From: Gammaproteobacteria bacterium
GTDB taxonomy: Bacteria; Pseudomonadota; Gammaproteobacteria; Pseudomonadales; Azotimanducaceae
NCBI GenBank assembly: GCA_012960535.1
Contig: DUBB01000035.1
Span: 1-64,000 of the forward strand
Reading direction: 5' to 3'
DNA length: 64,000 nt
In this document: in pieces, positions 34,906 to 44,995 of the stretch
Layout of the letters: each line of letters begins with the position of its first letter
Numbering within the stretch: the stretch's first letter is position 1
Notes under the pieces: generated by a model
Seen by the model: the letters and a program-made list of their open reading frames with translations, nothing else
Told to the model about the DNA's origin: nothing
Databases searched by the model: none
Made by a program: the position numbers and the translations under genes

Positions 34906-35970
34906 ATGATGAGGGGAGCAGGGCATAGATTTTCGATTGATCCAGCGATCAGCTGGTACCGGAGTCCAGTCGATCGGGATCTACTGCATGGGTTAATGCA
35001 GCGCAGTGACCTTAAGGGCGCTCTGCAGACGCTGGCCCATCTGGGCTACTTTTTTTCAACTGCTTTGCTGGCCTATTGGCTGTTTGGTCAAGTCAACTCA
35101 GATAATTGGTACTGGAGTCTTCCTCTGTTCTTGTCTGCCATGTTTTTACACGGCACGATGGGGCCATTTATGGGCTTGATCGCCATCCATGAGTTGCAGC
35201 ATAGAACGGTATTTAAAACCCGCTGGTTAAATATTTTTTTCGAATCGGTTTATGCTTTTATCAGCTGGTCAGATCATATCTGGTATCGTCAGAGTCATGC
35301 GATTCACCATCAGGCAACCTGCCATGCGGCGTTTGATGGGGAAGTTCTGTTACCGGTTAAGTTCAGCTTAAAGCGCTGGCAGGTCTGGCTGGGGCTCCTG
35401 GCTTGGAACCCAAGAACAACCTGGCTAAGGCTTAAAACGGTCTGGCAACATGCTAATGGCAGGCTGACGGGTGACTGGTACCAACATGTTTTACCTGCAA
35501 CCGACCCCACTTTGAGGCGCAGGCATCAAAATTGGGCCCGTATTCTGATAGCCGGCCACGCCACCTTAGCACTCATTTTTCTGGCAATGGGGCATGGTTT
35601 CTTAGTGGTGGTATTTACGTTTGGTACTTTCTACTGTTCCTGGTTAGGTTTCTTAACCGGGGTACCGCAGCATTATGGCCTGAATCCAGACGTGCCTGAT
35701 TTCAGGCTGAATACGCGTACTTATACCTGTTCCTGGTTACCAGCTTTTTACTACTGGAACATGCAATATCATATTGAACATCACATGTATCCGGCGGTAC
35801 CTTTTTATAATCTACCGGCTTTGCGGCAGGCCATTGAAGATGATCTGCCCCCGGCTGCGCACGGGCTGTATGCTACCTGGCGGGAATTGCTCCTGATAAA
35901 AGCGCGTATCAGGAGCAATCCAGATTTTGAGGTCGAGTTTGATTTACCCAATGCAGTTGTAAAAAACTGA
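34906..35970 (+). CDS. membrane fatty-acid desaturase family
   Basis: A di-iron membrane enzyme of 354 residues. All three histidine boxes are present: H95ELQH99 (HxxxH), H131AIHH135 (HxxHH) and H289IEHH293 (HxxHH). Hydrophobic helices lie around residues 40-95 and 190-240. The family inserts double bonds or hydroxylates fatty acyl chains with oxygen and an electron donor (ferredoxin or cytochrome b5 type). The exact reaction is unknown. No electron-donor gene is adjacent. AGGAAAAGG precedes the ATG. A cluster of four 14-bp repeats sits in its upstream region, so regulation by lipid or temperature is possible. Confidence 0.85.
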   Translation: MMRGAGHRFSIDPAISWYRSPVDRDLLHGLMQRSDLKGALQTLAHLGYFFSTALLAYWLFGQVNSDNWYWSLPLFLSAMFLHGTMGPFMGLIAIHELQHRTVFKTRWLNIFFESVYAFISWSDHIWYRQSHAIHHQATCHAAFDGEVLLPVKFSLKRWQVWLGLLAWNPRTTWLRLKTVWQHANGRLTGDWYQHVLPATDPTLRRRHQNWARILIAGHATLALIFLAMGHGFLVVVFTFGTFYCSWLGFLTGVPQHYGLNPDVPDFRLNTRTYTCSWLPAFYYWNMQYHIEHHMYPAVPFYNLPALRQAIEDDLPPAAHGLYATWRELLLIKARIRSNPDFEVEFDLPNAVVKN

Positions 35971-36043
35971 CTTGGGCTAGCCCACCGGATAGCTGGGGCC
36001 TGAATAGCACCAATCGGCAGAAGCGGTGTGATAAAAAACACCT

Positions 36044-37045
36044 CTAATTTCGTGTTACTACAAAGCAACGATCTGATAATCGACCGAAAGCGTATTCAAA
36101 GTAGGTACCGTTGTACATGTCTCGGGTTTGCTCAGTCCAAGCCAGAGCCTGGGGTGTTGATACGCGATGATGTATCTGCAGGATGCCTCCATCATAGACC
36201 CGATACTCAGCCCAGCTACCTGGGAAGTCCTTAACGCAGGCTACTTCCACCCAGGGCAGGTTGCCGGTTGCATCGAATTTTCGTACCCGATTTCTATGAG
36301 TGTGCCCTGAAAAATAGCCCCTCAGCGCTGGCCTTCGTGCAAACAGGCCAATGAGTTTTTCAGACTCGTCTGGTTGAATGCCAAAATAGTCTTCAGACCT
36401 ATGTGGCGTCGCGGGGTCCCACAACTGGTGGTGGCCGAAAACAAGAATTGGCTGAGTTGCTGTTTCGGCCAGGGCATCCAACCAATCAAGATCTTTGTCA
36501 TAACAGGTTCCGCCTGTCAGACCGGGCCGAACCGTATCTATCAGCGCCAGCGTGACGCCAGCAAGATCAACGCGGACTGCCGTGTCAGAACGAATCGGCT
36601 CATCATGGTAGGCTTCATGATTGCCAGTGACATAATACAGCTTCTCCTTGAAAGCGTTGTGGTAGCAGCCTAAAAAGCGCTGGAATTCCTCCTCTGTGCC
36701 GAGCGTGGTAAGGTCTCCTTTGACCAATACGGCATCGGGCTGGATTGCCTGCATTTCTTCTACGGCACCCCGGCTCATAAACTCAGGGTGGGGATCTTGA
36801 GCATCGCTTGTATAGGTAGGGCCCATGTCCGGATTACTGGTTTGCCCACATACGGCTTCGCCGAAATGAACATCATTGACTGTCGAGAACCGACTGAGTT
36901 CTTTGCCTAGGTCGGGCAGTGTTTCAAATGAAATGCCGTGCTGCTGGTACAGGGTTCCCGGTTGGAGATTGTCTATTACTATTTTCTTTTCGCCATTGTG
37001 GAGAACCGCATAGGTGGGCGATACGGTGGTCAGGTCAATGCTCAT
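36044..37045 (-). CDS. calcineurin-like metallophosphoesterase
   Basis: A metallophosphoesterase of 333 residues. Metal-binding signatures are visible in order: DVHFGEAV (DxH), VKGDLTT (GDxxx), TGNHEAY (GNHE), LVFGHHQLW (GHH) and YFSGHTHRNRV (GHTH). Two metals hydrolyse a phosphoester. There is no signal peptide, so the site is cytoplasmic and the substrate is unknown. The 75 N-terminal residues form a beta-rich segment in front of the catalytic part. The 337-base gap upstream of its start carries no gene. Confidence 0.85.
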   Translation of the reverse strand: MSIDLTTVSPTYAVLHNGEKKIVIDNLQPGTLYQQHGISFETLPDLGKELSRFSTVNDVHFGEAVCGQTSNPDMGPTYTSDAQDPHPEFMSRGAVEEMQAIQPDAVLVKGDLTTLGTEEEFQRFLGCYHNAFKEKLYYVTGNHEAYHDEPIRSDTAVRVDLAGVTLALIDTVRPGLTGGTCYDKDLDWLDALAETATQPILVFGHHQLWDPATPHRSEDYFGIQPDESEKLIGLFARRPALRGYFSGHTHRNRVRKFDATGNLPWVEVACVKDFPGSWAEYRVYDGGILQIHHRVSTPQALAWTEQTRDMYNGTYFEYAFGRLSDRCFVVTRN

Positions 37046-37382
37046 TTTGGCTGTTTCTCCTGCTTGTTTATGGGTAGATGTACTAGCGGGCGGTAATAAT
37101 CGGCTTCAGTCCTAAGGTCAAAATTTCAACCTATTGTTGTAGGTAGTTCAAGATAAATCTACTGTCCTAGCTAATTCCGCGGTTTTGATTCTAGCGATTG
37201 TTTTGCTCCTTGATCTGGATAATGGCGATAGGTGGCGGGATCGCCGAGGTGCTGCTGAGATGGCGGGGCAGTTAGGTAATTCAGCTTTGCCTGAAGTAAT
37301 TGCCCATCGGATGTTCAACTCCAGGCATTCTGCTGCGAACAGCGGAATTCAAGCTCAGTCCGGTATATCTATAGCGAGTCAG
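37046..37382. other. intergenic region without recognisable gene
   Basis: A plus-strand frame covers part of it but runs antisense into the Lin0512 gene and has no homology or ribosome site. I see no other feature. Confidence 0.35.
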
Positions 37383-37721
37383 TTATTCATCAAAACAGAC
37401 GACTACGGCCGCATTGGCGATGACGATGGCATCTTTTCCCTGTGCTGCGGCGACGTCCAGGCCGCCGATCACCGGTTCTACTGTTATTGTTCCATAAGGG
37501 AGCTCCTTTGCAACTTTGTCGCGATCAATTAGTTCGGGGGCGGTAACGCCAATGCTGACTGTTATTTGCATGTCATCAGGCGACTTTCCCAGCGCCACAA
37601 AGAAGTTCAGACTGGAATGCCGAAGTGCATCCGAAACTGCCCGGCAAGCAGCCTTGGTGTAATCCTGACCATGCACGTCAGTCCCCATACCCATTTCTGT
37701 TATATACCTTATCAATGCCAT
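37383..37721 (-). CDS. Lin0512 family protein
   Basis: A small protein of 112 residues matching the Lin0512 family: EMGMGTDVHGQDYTKAACRAVSDALRH near the start and ATVSIGVTAPELID-like KMQITVSIGV core. The family is cytosolic and small; its function is unproven, though ring-forming folds are known. GGAGG lies 8 bases before the ATG at 37721; an upstream ATG (37736) overlaps this ribosome site. A gene of this family often lies apart from enzymes, as here. Confidence 0.8.
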   Translation of the reverse strand: MALIRYITEMGMGTDVHGQDYTKAACRAVSDALRHSSLNFFVALGKSPDDMQITVSIGVTAPELIDRDKVAKELPYGTITVEPVIGGLDVAAAQGKDAIVIANAAVVVCFDE

Positions 37722-38100
37722 TGCGCAGTCCTCCATAGTGGTTCAGTAAAAGTGGTTCAGGAAAACTATTCTAACGTATGGCCAGCAACGAACCAGCCCT
37801 GATGAGACTCGAGACCACTTACAAGGTATTGCTATGGGCGAGATCTGATTGAGATAACACAGTCTGGATTCATTAACCTGGCAGTAACAGGTTTGCCACA
37901 ATAGCAAAAAATGTCAAAGCTGTTAGATTTCAGGGGCTGGGTGGGCAGGCATTGGTAATCATTACCGGTGAATCGATCGCGGCTGGAATGCGGACGGTAA
38001 ACGAGTTCAGCCGAGGTTTGGCTTAATGGCAATGAGATAAGTCTGGTGTTTAAGGCTTCCCTCCTGCGATCTGCTTGGCTTATCATTAGTGCTGTAAATA
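37722..38100. other. divergent promoter region
   Basis: The region between the Lin0512 gene and the M16 protease holds no supported gene. Promoters for both genes are expected; no clear operator is recognised. Confidence 0.35.
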
Positions 38101-40881
38101 ATGGGGATGAACATGCCTTTAGAATTACCTATACGCCTTTTTTACGGGTCTGTACTGCTGACCCTGGTTATGCTCTTTTCAGGCTGCGAAGAGAAACAAT
38201 CTGATACCGCTCAGACCGGCACCGATCAGATAATAAAGAGCCCGAATGACCAGCGAGACTATCGTTATATACTGCTGGACAATGGCCTAAAGGTGGTTCT
38301 CATCTCCGATCCGCAGGCCGATAAATCAGCAGCTGCAATGGCGGTTTTCCGAGGCAGTTCTGATGAACCCGAGGCCAGGCCTGGACTGGCTCATTTTCTT
38401 GAGCATATGCTGTTCATTGGAACTGAGAAATACCCTGAGGCAGATGGCTATTTCAGCTTTGTTCAGGCTCACGGCGGAAATTCGAATGCCTATACGGGAT
38501 TTGATCACACCAACTATTTTTTTGACATTCAACCGGGATATTTCAAAGAAGGGCTGGATAGATTTGCCCAGTTTTTTATCTCGCCGTTACTGGATGCGAC
38601 CTATGTCGAAAGAGAAAAAAACGCCGTGCATTCTGAATACCAGATGCAGATAAAGGAAGATAGCTGGCGAGGTTTCCAGGTTCAGAAACTAGCGGCGAAC
38701 CCGAATCATGCATTCTCTCGCTTCAATATAGGGGCCCTGGAAACGTTAGACGGGGAAGTCCATAGGGATCTGGTCGAATTTTTTGAGGAAGCCTATTCGG
38801 CTAACCAGATGGCATTGGTCGTGCTTTCTAATGAGACGCTTGTTGACATGCTGCCCTGGGTCAGTAAGTTGTTTTCAGCTGTATCGAACCAGAACCTGGA
38901 ACCATCAGTTTCGTCTATTCCCCTTGTTAAAACCACCCAGCTTCCCGCTACCCTGCGTTATCAGACCTTAAAATCAGAACGCACAGTATCGTATACGTTT
39001 CCCCTGGGCTCGCTGCGCAAGTATTACCGAATTAAACCGCTGGGTTATTTATCGAACCTGCTGGGCCACGAGGGTGAAGGCAGTTTGCATAAGTTGCTGA
39101 CCGGCAAAGGCTGGATAACCGGATTAGGCGCTTATAACAGAGAAATTGACCCAGCCAATAGTGTCATGTCCGTCGATATCGGTTTGACGCCTGAAGGGGC
39201 CCGGCATATCCCTGAAGTGAATGGGTATTTATTTGCGTATCTGGATTTACTCAGGCAGACCAAGATAGAGGAATGGTTATATGACGAGCAGGCGGTGGTT
39301 GCTGAACTCGGTTTTCGATTTAAGAGTCAGTCGCAGGCCATGGATACAGTGACCTCCATCGCGCCAGTTCTTCAGTACTATCCAGTTTCAGATTTGCTGA
39401 TTGCGCCTTATTTGATGGAGCAGTTTGATGGCAAGCTCATAAGCGCTCTTTTATCACAGCTGACCCCGGACAACGTGATCGTATCTATTTCAGGCCCGGA
39501 CATTCAAGGGGGGCAGACCGAGAAATGGTTCGGCGTTCCCTATGACTTAAACGTGGGTCCCATTGACATGGTCCTAGCGCCAGCAAGCGGTTTAAACCTG
39601 CCCGGGCCAAACCCTTTCCTACCGGAATCCGTTGATCTGGTTTCGGCCGATAACAAGGGGCCTGCCCCAGTGGTATCTGAAAAGGAACTGGAAATATTCC
39701 TGGATACGGATGTTGAATTTGGGGTTCCGCGGGCAGTGATGAATATTAGCCTTCGTAATCAAGGTGGCTTGATTGCGCTGCAAGATGTCGTACAGGCACT
39801 GCTATACAGCAAACTGGTTCAGGATGATCTCAATGCCTTGGCTTATCCAGCTTTGCTAGCGGGATTAGGCTACCAGATAGCATCACCGCCAAAGGGCTTT
39901 CGGATTACTATCAGTGGCTATCATGATAAGCAAATGGTGCTGCTCGATGAGGTGTTACAGAGACTGGTTAATCTGGATATTGATAGCGAACGGTTCAACG
40001 TCATAAAAGCCGAAATCCTTAAGGATTTGGCGAATTCATCTAAGGACCGGCCATTTCAGCAAGGTTATTCGAGGCTCAGAGATGAATTGCTGGCATCGAG
40101 CTGGCAGGCCGAGCAGATGATCAAAAGTTTGCAGGGCGTCTCAATTGAATCACTGCTGACATGGCGCGACAAGGTGCTTGCACAGATATCGGCACAGGTG
40201 ATGGTAAATGGTAATGTGTTGGAGCAACGTGCGACGCATATTCAGGCCCTTTTAGCTCACCATCTACAGCTTGCTCAGGTGGAAACGGCCAACCCCCTGG
40301 TCAAAGAGATAAGCGGTATTGAAGAGATTGATCTTGACGTTGATCATAATGATGCGGCCATGGTTCTCTACCTGCAGGATGACCATGAGAACCTCGCCAG
40401 TCGAGCCCGTAGTGCTTTGTTAGTGCATCTGATTAGGTCCGCTTATTTCACCAGTTTGCGTACCGAGCAGCAATTGGGTTACGTAGTATCCGCCATGAAT
40501 CCGGTGCTTCGTGAGCGTGGTGCTGTTGGCTTTGTGATTCAGTCACCGGTGGCACCAGTGCAGGAACTCAAGAAAAGAACGCTCACCTTCCTGCAACAGC
40601 AGGTTAAAAAATTAGAGGAGATGGAGTCCCGGGAATTTCAGGAAAATAAAATGGGCCTGATCAGTGTGTTATTGGAAAAAGATAAGAATCTGTCGGCGCG
40701 GGCACAAAGATACTGGAGTAATCTGGACAGGGGTATTGTCTCTTTTGATGCTGCCAAGCAATTGGCGGAGCAGGTCGACGGGCTTGATCAGCAAGACATG
40801 GTTGAATTTGTTAAAGTAACCTTGAAGAAACTCACGGATAACTATTTTATGGTGTTCAGTCAGGGTAAGTTTGCTGAATAA
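38101..40881 (+). CDS. pitrilysin-type M16 metalloprotease, lipoprotein
   Basis: An insulinase/pitrilysin-family zinc protease of 926 residues. The inverted zinc motif is H98-F-L-E101-H102, and the third ligand E179 (NAVHSEY) lies exactly 76 residues after H102, as in pitrilysin (HxxEH-X76-E). The N-terminus is a lipoprotein signal (LLTLVMLFSGC, Cys29), so it works in the periplasm. It degrades peptides and small proteins. The second half (from about residue 520) keeps the inactive partner lobe typical of the family. The start is uncertain among ATGs at 38101, 38107 and 38113; the last has GGGG 6 bases upstream. Confidence 0.9.
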   Translation: MGMNMPLELPIRLFYGSVLLTLVMLFSGCEEKQSDTAQTGTDQIIKSPNDQRDYRYILLDNGLKVVLISDPQADKSAAAMAVFRGSSDEPEARPGLAHFLEHMLFIGTEKYPEADGYFSFVQAHGGNSNAYTGFDHTNYFFDIQPGYFKEGLDRFAQFFISPLLDATYVEREKNAVHSEYQMQIKEDSWRGFQVQKLAANPNHAFSRFNIGALETLDGEVHRDLVEFFEEAYSANQMALVVLSNETLVDMLPWVSKLFSAVSNQNLEPSVSSIPLVKTTQLPATLRYQTLKSERTVSYTFPLGSLRKYYRIKPLGYLSNLLGHEGEGSLHKLLTGKGWITGLGAYNREIDPANSVMSVDIGLTPEGARHIPEVNGYLFAYLDLLRQTKIEEWLYDEQAVVAELGFRFKSQSQAMDTVTSIAPVLQYYPVSDLLIAPYLMEQFDGKLISALLSQLTPDNVIVSISGPDIQGGQTEKWFGVPYDLNVGPIDMVLAPASGLNLPGPNPFLPESVDLVSADNKGPAPVVSEKELEIFLDTDVEFGVPRAVMNISLRNQGGLIALQDVVQALLYSKLVQDDLNALAYPALLAGLGYQIASPPKGFRITISGYHDKQMVLLDEVLQRLVNLDIDSERFNVIKAEILKDLANSSKDRPFQQGYSRLRDELLASSWQAEQMIKSLQGVSIESLLTWRDKVLAQISAQVMVNGNVLEQRATHIQALLAHHLQLAQVETANPLVKEISGIEEIDLDVDHNDAAMVLYLQDDHENLASRARSALLVHLIRSAYFTSLRTEQQLGYVVSAMNPVLRERGAVGFVIQSPVAPVQELKKRTLTFLQQQVKKLEEMESREFQENKMGLISVLLEKDKNLSARAQRYWSNLDRGIVSFDAAKQLAEQVDGLDQQDMVEFVKVTLKKLTDNYFMVFSQGKFAE

Positions 40882-41106
40882 TCAGATTTCCCTGTACAGC
40901 TATCTGTGCCATTGGCTTAACCGTGATTGGCTTATTGCCTGGTTGCAACGGTTAAACACGGTTGGTGACAGAATTCATGAACTGTTTGCTGTGCTGTTAT
41001 CTATACAAATCGCTGGTGATTGAAGCAAGTGATTGAAGACAGTGTCTGGAGAGAATTCTGATTTGGTATTTAGATCCTCAAAATTCCTACTAAGGAGCGC
41101 TGAAAC

Positions 41107-41892
41107 ATGATTGATTTGACTCTAACCGGTAAGCGGGCTGTCGTGACTGGCGCCAGTCTAGGCATCGGTGCAGCAGTGGTGAAAATGCTTGCCGACCAGG
41201 GAGCAGACGTTGTTTTCTGTGCTAGAAATGAAGACGGTGTGGCTCTGTTAGCCAAGTATCAACCAGAAGGGCCCGGCAAGGTATCGGGTTTTGTAGCGGA
41301 TATGGGAGATGCCAGTTCAACCAATCGGTTTTTACACCAGGTTGAAGCCTTTGGTGGCGCAGATATTCTTGTTAATAATGTAGGTGCGTCACCCTCCAGG
41401 AACTTTCTTTATATGAGCGATCAGGATTGGCAGGAACTGGTTGAATTGAATTTGCTATCAGCGGTTCGCTGCACTCGCCATTTGCTGCCAAGAATGCGCA
41501 AGCAGAAATGGGGTCGAGTGGTGATGGTTGCCAGTGCGGCAGCAAAGTACCCGAATGCAGCGCTGATCGATTACGGTGCGACTAAAGCTGCCATGATTTC
41601 CCTCAGTAAATCGCTGGCCAGGAAATATGCAGCCGATGGTGTGCTGGTGAATTCTGTCATGCCGGGATTGATTTATACCGCCATGTGGGAACGCGCCGCG
41701 GCCGAGATTGCCCAGGCGACTGGCAGTACAGCTGATAAAGTACTTGAAGATAATGGCAGGGGAGTGCCCGTGGGACGCTATGGAACGGCTGAAGAAGTCG
41801 CCTCGCTTATTACTTTTTTGTGTTCGAATGCTGCTTCCTATATCAACGGTACCTCCATAGAGGTCGATGGTGGCCAAGCCGCTCACCTATAG
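41107..41892 (+). CDS. SDR-family oxidoreductase
   Basis: A classical short-chain dehydrogenase of 261 residues. The cofactor loop is TGASLGIGAAV, and the catalytic triad is visible as S-x12-YGATKAA (residues about 140-160). It resembles 3-oxoacyl-acyl-carrier-protein reductases and similar NAD(P)-dependent oxidoreductases. The C-terminus SYINGTSIEVDGGQAAHL is standard. There is no operon partner within 130 bases, and the substrate is unknown. Confidence 0.85.
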   Translation: MIDLTLTGKRAVVTGASLGIGAAVVKMLADQGADVVFCARNEDGVALLAKYQPEGPGKVSGFVADMGDASSTNRFLHQVEAFGGADILVNNVGASPSRNFLYMSDQDWQELVELNLLSAVRCTRHLLPRMRKQKWGRVVMVASAAAKYPNAALIDYGATKAAMISLSKSLARKYAADGVLVNSVMPGLIYTAMWERAAAEIAQATGSTADKVLEDNGRGVPVGRYGTAEEVASLITFLCSNAASYINGTSIEVDGGQAAHL

Positions 41893-42022
41893 CTCAATAC
41901 TGGTTGTGCGGGAATATTGCAGCGAAATTGTGGTGATGCATGAAGGCAGCCAACGCCGGTGGTTATGATCAAGGACTAGGCGGTCCTGGGCTTACAATCC
42001 ATCACCGCCAGGTGCTGGTGCG

Positions 42023-43708
42023 TTACATATGAGACTGGGTCAGTTTTGTGTTAGAGAAACGCCAGGCCACTTTATATTGCTCAAAGATAGTGTCTGCCTT
42101 GGCTTTTTCACCCTGTTTTCTTAACGCTAATTGTAGGCCAAACAGTGACCAGCCATTTTTCTGATTCCAGCGCAGATCTTTTCGATACACCTGTTCTGCT
42201 TCCTTATTCCTACCTGCTTTCAGGAGGGCAGAGCCAAGGAATTGGCGCATGGGTTGCGGCCAGTCCGGCGGTTCGGTGTAATTATTCAGGTCCTCGAGTG
42301 CTACCGCTTTTTGGAAAGCAGCGATGGCACCAGGGAGGTCTCCACTGGCTTCGAGCAGTTCCCCCTGAAGCGAAAGAGATGCCAGTTTCAGTACGCTAGA
42401 AGCTGGTGTGGCGCCAATCCGATATTGATCAGCATTAGCAGCACTGGCCAGAGACTGTAGTTGCTTGAGCTGGGCCTTTGCGGCTGGCATATCAGCGGTT
42501 GCCAGATACGCGCTGCCAAGGGTATAAGCTCTGATTCCGTCCAGATAAGGCAGCCCGGAAGGCGAAGATTGCTGGCTAAGCAGGTTATGCCATTTGCCGA
42601 ATATTTTCTCCACTAGCCAGACAGCGGCAATTCTTTTTTGATTTCGAGGTGCATTGCCTGCAGACAATGCTCTGGCTTTATGCGCTGCTTTTATAGCGAC
42701 TTCATAGTTGCCCTGAACAGTTGCAGCATAGCGTATGAAGTCTATAGCATGACCGGCATGAATTTTGTGGGATAAAGGATAGGTGCCAATATTGGGCAAC
42801 GGCAAGTTTCCCCAGATCGCCGCAAACGCTTTATCGACCTGCTGAGATCGAATATTGTTGTCAATGGCTTTTTGATACTGGCCGGTTCGAACGTAAATAT
42901 GCGCAGGCATATGCACGACATGACCGGCAATAGGGACAGTCTTTTCAAGGCCATCAGCTGAAACCAGGGCGCGTGCGGGTTGCATGGAGGCTTCTATCAA
43001 GTGTATGTGTAAGTGGTAAACGCCGGGATGGTCAATACCCTTTCCGATAACATGCTCTAGTGCCTGTGCTACCGGTAAGGTTTCGTCTTTCGGATTTCCC
43101 TGCTTGTCCCAGTAGTTCCATCTGCCTATGGACATGTAGCTGGCCGCGTATAAAGCAGCGATATCGGGGTCATTAGGATATTTTCTGTTGAGTCCGCGCA
43201 TCTCTTGAAGGTATGCCCTATCCCGGGCAGTATCATCGGTAATGCTTGCTTTATCGTAGAGTACGAACAGTGCTTGTATTAAAGTTTTTTCCAGTTCAGA
43301 GGCTCGATCCAGTCTTGCCAGCGCCTTGTTAATGGCTTTTAACCCTTCTCCTTTTGGATCATCCGGCATCGTTGCGTAGCGACTGTTTGGGTTTGGGCCC
43401 ATGGCATGGGCCATACCCCAATAAGGCATGGGATTGCCAGGATCCAGGCGTGCTGCTTCCTGGTAGGAAGCAATTGATTCCGGGAAATAAAACCCCCAGG
43501 CCAGGCGTAGCCCCTGGTCAAAGAATTGCTGGGCAGATGTTGAATCGGTGGAAATAGCTCGGCTGTAGTCACCACTGCCAGCAACCAGGACGGCTCTGGC
43601 AGCAGGGTCTGCCTGCTCAGCGCTTATCCGTATGCAATAGGGTGAGATAGCCAGTACGCAGAGCAGTAATTTTGATGTCAGACATCGATAAGAGATAATA
43701 TTTTTCAC
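42023..43708 (-). CDS. TPR-repeat periplasmic protein
   Basis: An exported protein of 561 residues with a signal peptide (1-30). Tetratricopeptide-like repeats are seen near residues 65-110 (QRFFDQGLRLAWGFYFPESIASYQEAARLDPGN), 430-470 and 480-545 (GAIAAFQKAVALEDLNN, then EQVYRKDLRWNQKNGWSL). The middle part has two LHIHLIEAS and HMPAHIYVRTGQY stretches with several histidines. I recognise the layout from periplasmic TPR proteins of Gammaproteobacteria whose function is unknown. Single gene. Confidence 0.7.
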   Translation of the reverse strand: MKNIISYRCLTSKLLLCVLAISPYCIRISAEQADPAARAVLVAGSGDYSRAISTDSTSAQQFFDQGLRLAWGFYFPESIASYQEAARLDPGNPMPYWGMAHAMGPNPNSRYATMPDDPKGEGLKAINKALARLDRASELEKTLIQALFVLYDKASITDDTARDRAYLQEMRGLNRKYPNDPDIAALYAASYMSIGRWNYWDKQGNPKDETLPVAQALEHVIGKGIDHPGVYHLHIHLIEASMQPARALVSADGLEKTVPIAGHVVHMPAHIYVRTGQYQKAIDNNIRSQQVDKAFAAIWGNLPLPNIGTYPLSHKIHAGHAIDFIRYAATVQGNYEVAIKAAHKARALSAGNAPRNQKRIAAVWLVEKIFGKWHNLLSQQSSPSGLPYLDGIRAYTLGSAYLATADMPAAKAQLKQLQSLASAANADQYRIGATPASSVLKLASLSLQGELLEASGDLPGAIAAFQKAVALEDLNNYTEPPDWPQPMRQFLGSALLKAGRNKEAEQVYRKDLRWNQKNGWSLFGLQLALRKQGEKAKADTIFEQYKVAWRFSNTKLTQSHM

Positions 43709-44267
43709 CTAGGGTCCCTGTCTTGCTGTTGCGGAAGACAAGAATAAAACATTGAATGAGGTAGTGGGTCAACCTCCCAGACAGAAATATACGGTTAGTC
43801 AGGAATCGACAGTGATCGAAGCACTTGTGGCTTTGCCAGCCTTGGCGTTACCGATCGTGCTTGGGTGCAGGCTTGCCTGTCGGTCATGTCTGTTCATGGT
43901 GGGCTGTTGCGGAGTACTAACCGTAATCCGCAGAACATGCTTTGTCCGTAAATTAGTGGCGTGAATTTTTCTCACTTCATGGGTTCACATCTTCGGCTAC
44001 CAGGGGAAAGGGTAATCTGGTTAATTGGGCTAGCCCTTGGTGAAATATTTTTGATATGAACCGCTAGGATTAAATTTGGTGTTGTTTCCAGTGAATTTGT
44101 TTTAAATCTTGATAAACAGTATGTTCAGGGGCTGGTTGAGGTTTGCACCGAACATGGGTCGAACGCTTCGGCAGGCAGGATATTGACTGGTTGCGGTTCA
44201 TTGGTGATGAATAATTAGATGCATTATTTGATAACAAACTAGATTACAACAAAAAGGAGCAATTGAG
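43709..44267. other. intergenic region, no supported gene
   Basis: A 559-base gap. A 70-codon plus-strand frame (43752-43964) is mostly hydrophobic, cysteine-rich and without a family match. Another in-frame stretch at about 44075-44220 (EFVLNLDKQYVQGLVEVCTE) also has no match and lacks a start. The right end has an AAAAAGGAGC ribosome site for the MaoC gene. Confidence 0.35.
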
Positions 44268-44747
44268 ATGTCTGATGCTAACCTGAAAAATGCTTTAGAG
44301 ATTATGACAAGTCGTATTGGCGAGCAAACGTCCCAGAGTGAGTGGTTTGAAATTACTCAGGAACGAATTAATGAGTTTGCCGAAGTCACCATGGATCACC
44401 AATGGATTCATGTGGATGTGGAGAGGGCAAATCAAGGGCCTTTTGGCGTACCCATAGCGCATGGTCACTTGACCTTGTCTATTATGGGACATCTGCCCAG
44501 AGCAGCAGCGGCGGCAAATGAGGCAGTTCGGATTGAGGGCCAGAAGCTGGGAATTAATTACGGCTTTGATAAAGTAAGGTTTCCGAGCCCAGTACCGGCA
44601 GGCTCAAGGATAAGGACTACCAGTACCCTCAAACGAGTAGAGATCAAAGGCAGTATGATTGAGACGATGAATGAAGTCGTGGTTGAAGTTGAGGGTCAGG
44701 TTAAACCGGTATGTGTGGCAGAAAGCCTTGGCCGCATGGTTTTTTAG
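44268..44747 (+). CDS. MaoC-like (R)-specific enoyl-CoA hydratase
   Basis: A hot-dog-fold hydratase of 159 residues. The active-site Asp43 and His48 are in the hydratase pattern TMDHQWIHVDVERA, followed by GPFGVPIAHGHLTLS. It resembles NodN/PhaJ-type proteins, which add water to trans-2-enoyl-CoA. The start follows AAAGGAGC. The gene stands outside the catabolic operon and is separated from it by the dead IS element, so any link to that pathway is tentative. Confidence 0.8.
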   Translation: MSDANLKNALEIMTSRIGEQTSQSEWFEITQERINEFAEVTMDHQWIHVDVERANQGPFGVPIAHGHLTLSIMGHLPRAAAAANEAVRIEGQKLGINYGFDKVRFPSPVPAGSRIRTTSTLKRVEIKGSMIETMNEVVVEVEGQVKPVCVAESLGRMVF

Positions 44748-44995
44748 TCCGTTGTGAAATTTGTTTGATAGTTTAGGAAACGCTAGACCTGCTCTGCTGT
44801 GATAGGGCATAACCTATTAGATTTTGGGGCTCGGTATGCCCATTAGCTGAGTGGGGGTAGCTAATTTAGATGATTAGGCTGGTTTCTAATTGGGTTTTTG
44901 ATTTTAGTGACGGTCGCGTCACTGTTCTTATTTCAGCCTTCAAGTTTACTTGGATTTCATGGCCTGTTATTGTCAGGAGGATTGATATCCTGAGC

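Noticed and set aside
37185-37532. Plus-strand 115-codon ORF
   Set aside because: It runs antisense across the recognisable Lin0512 gene and has no homology.
43752-43964. 70-codon plus-strand ORF as a membrane protein
   Set aside because: It is compositionally odd, cysteine-rich and without family, and has no ribosome site.
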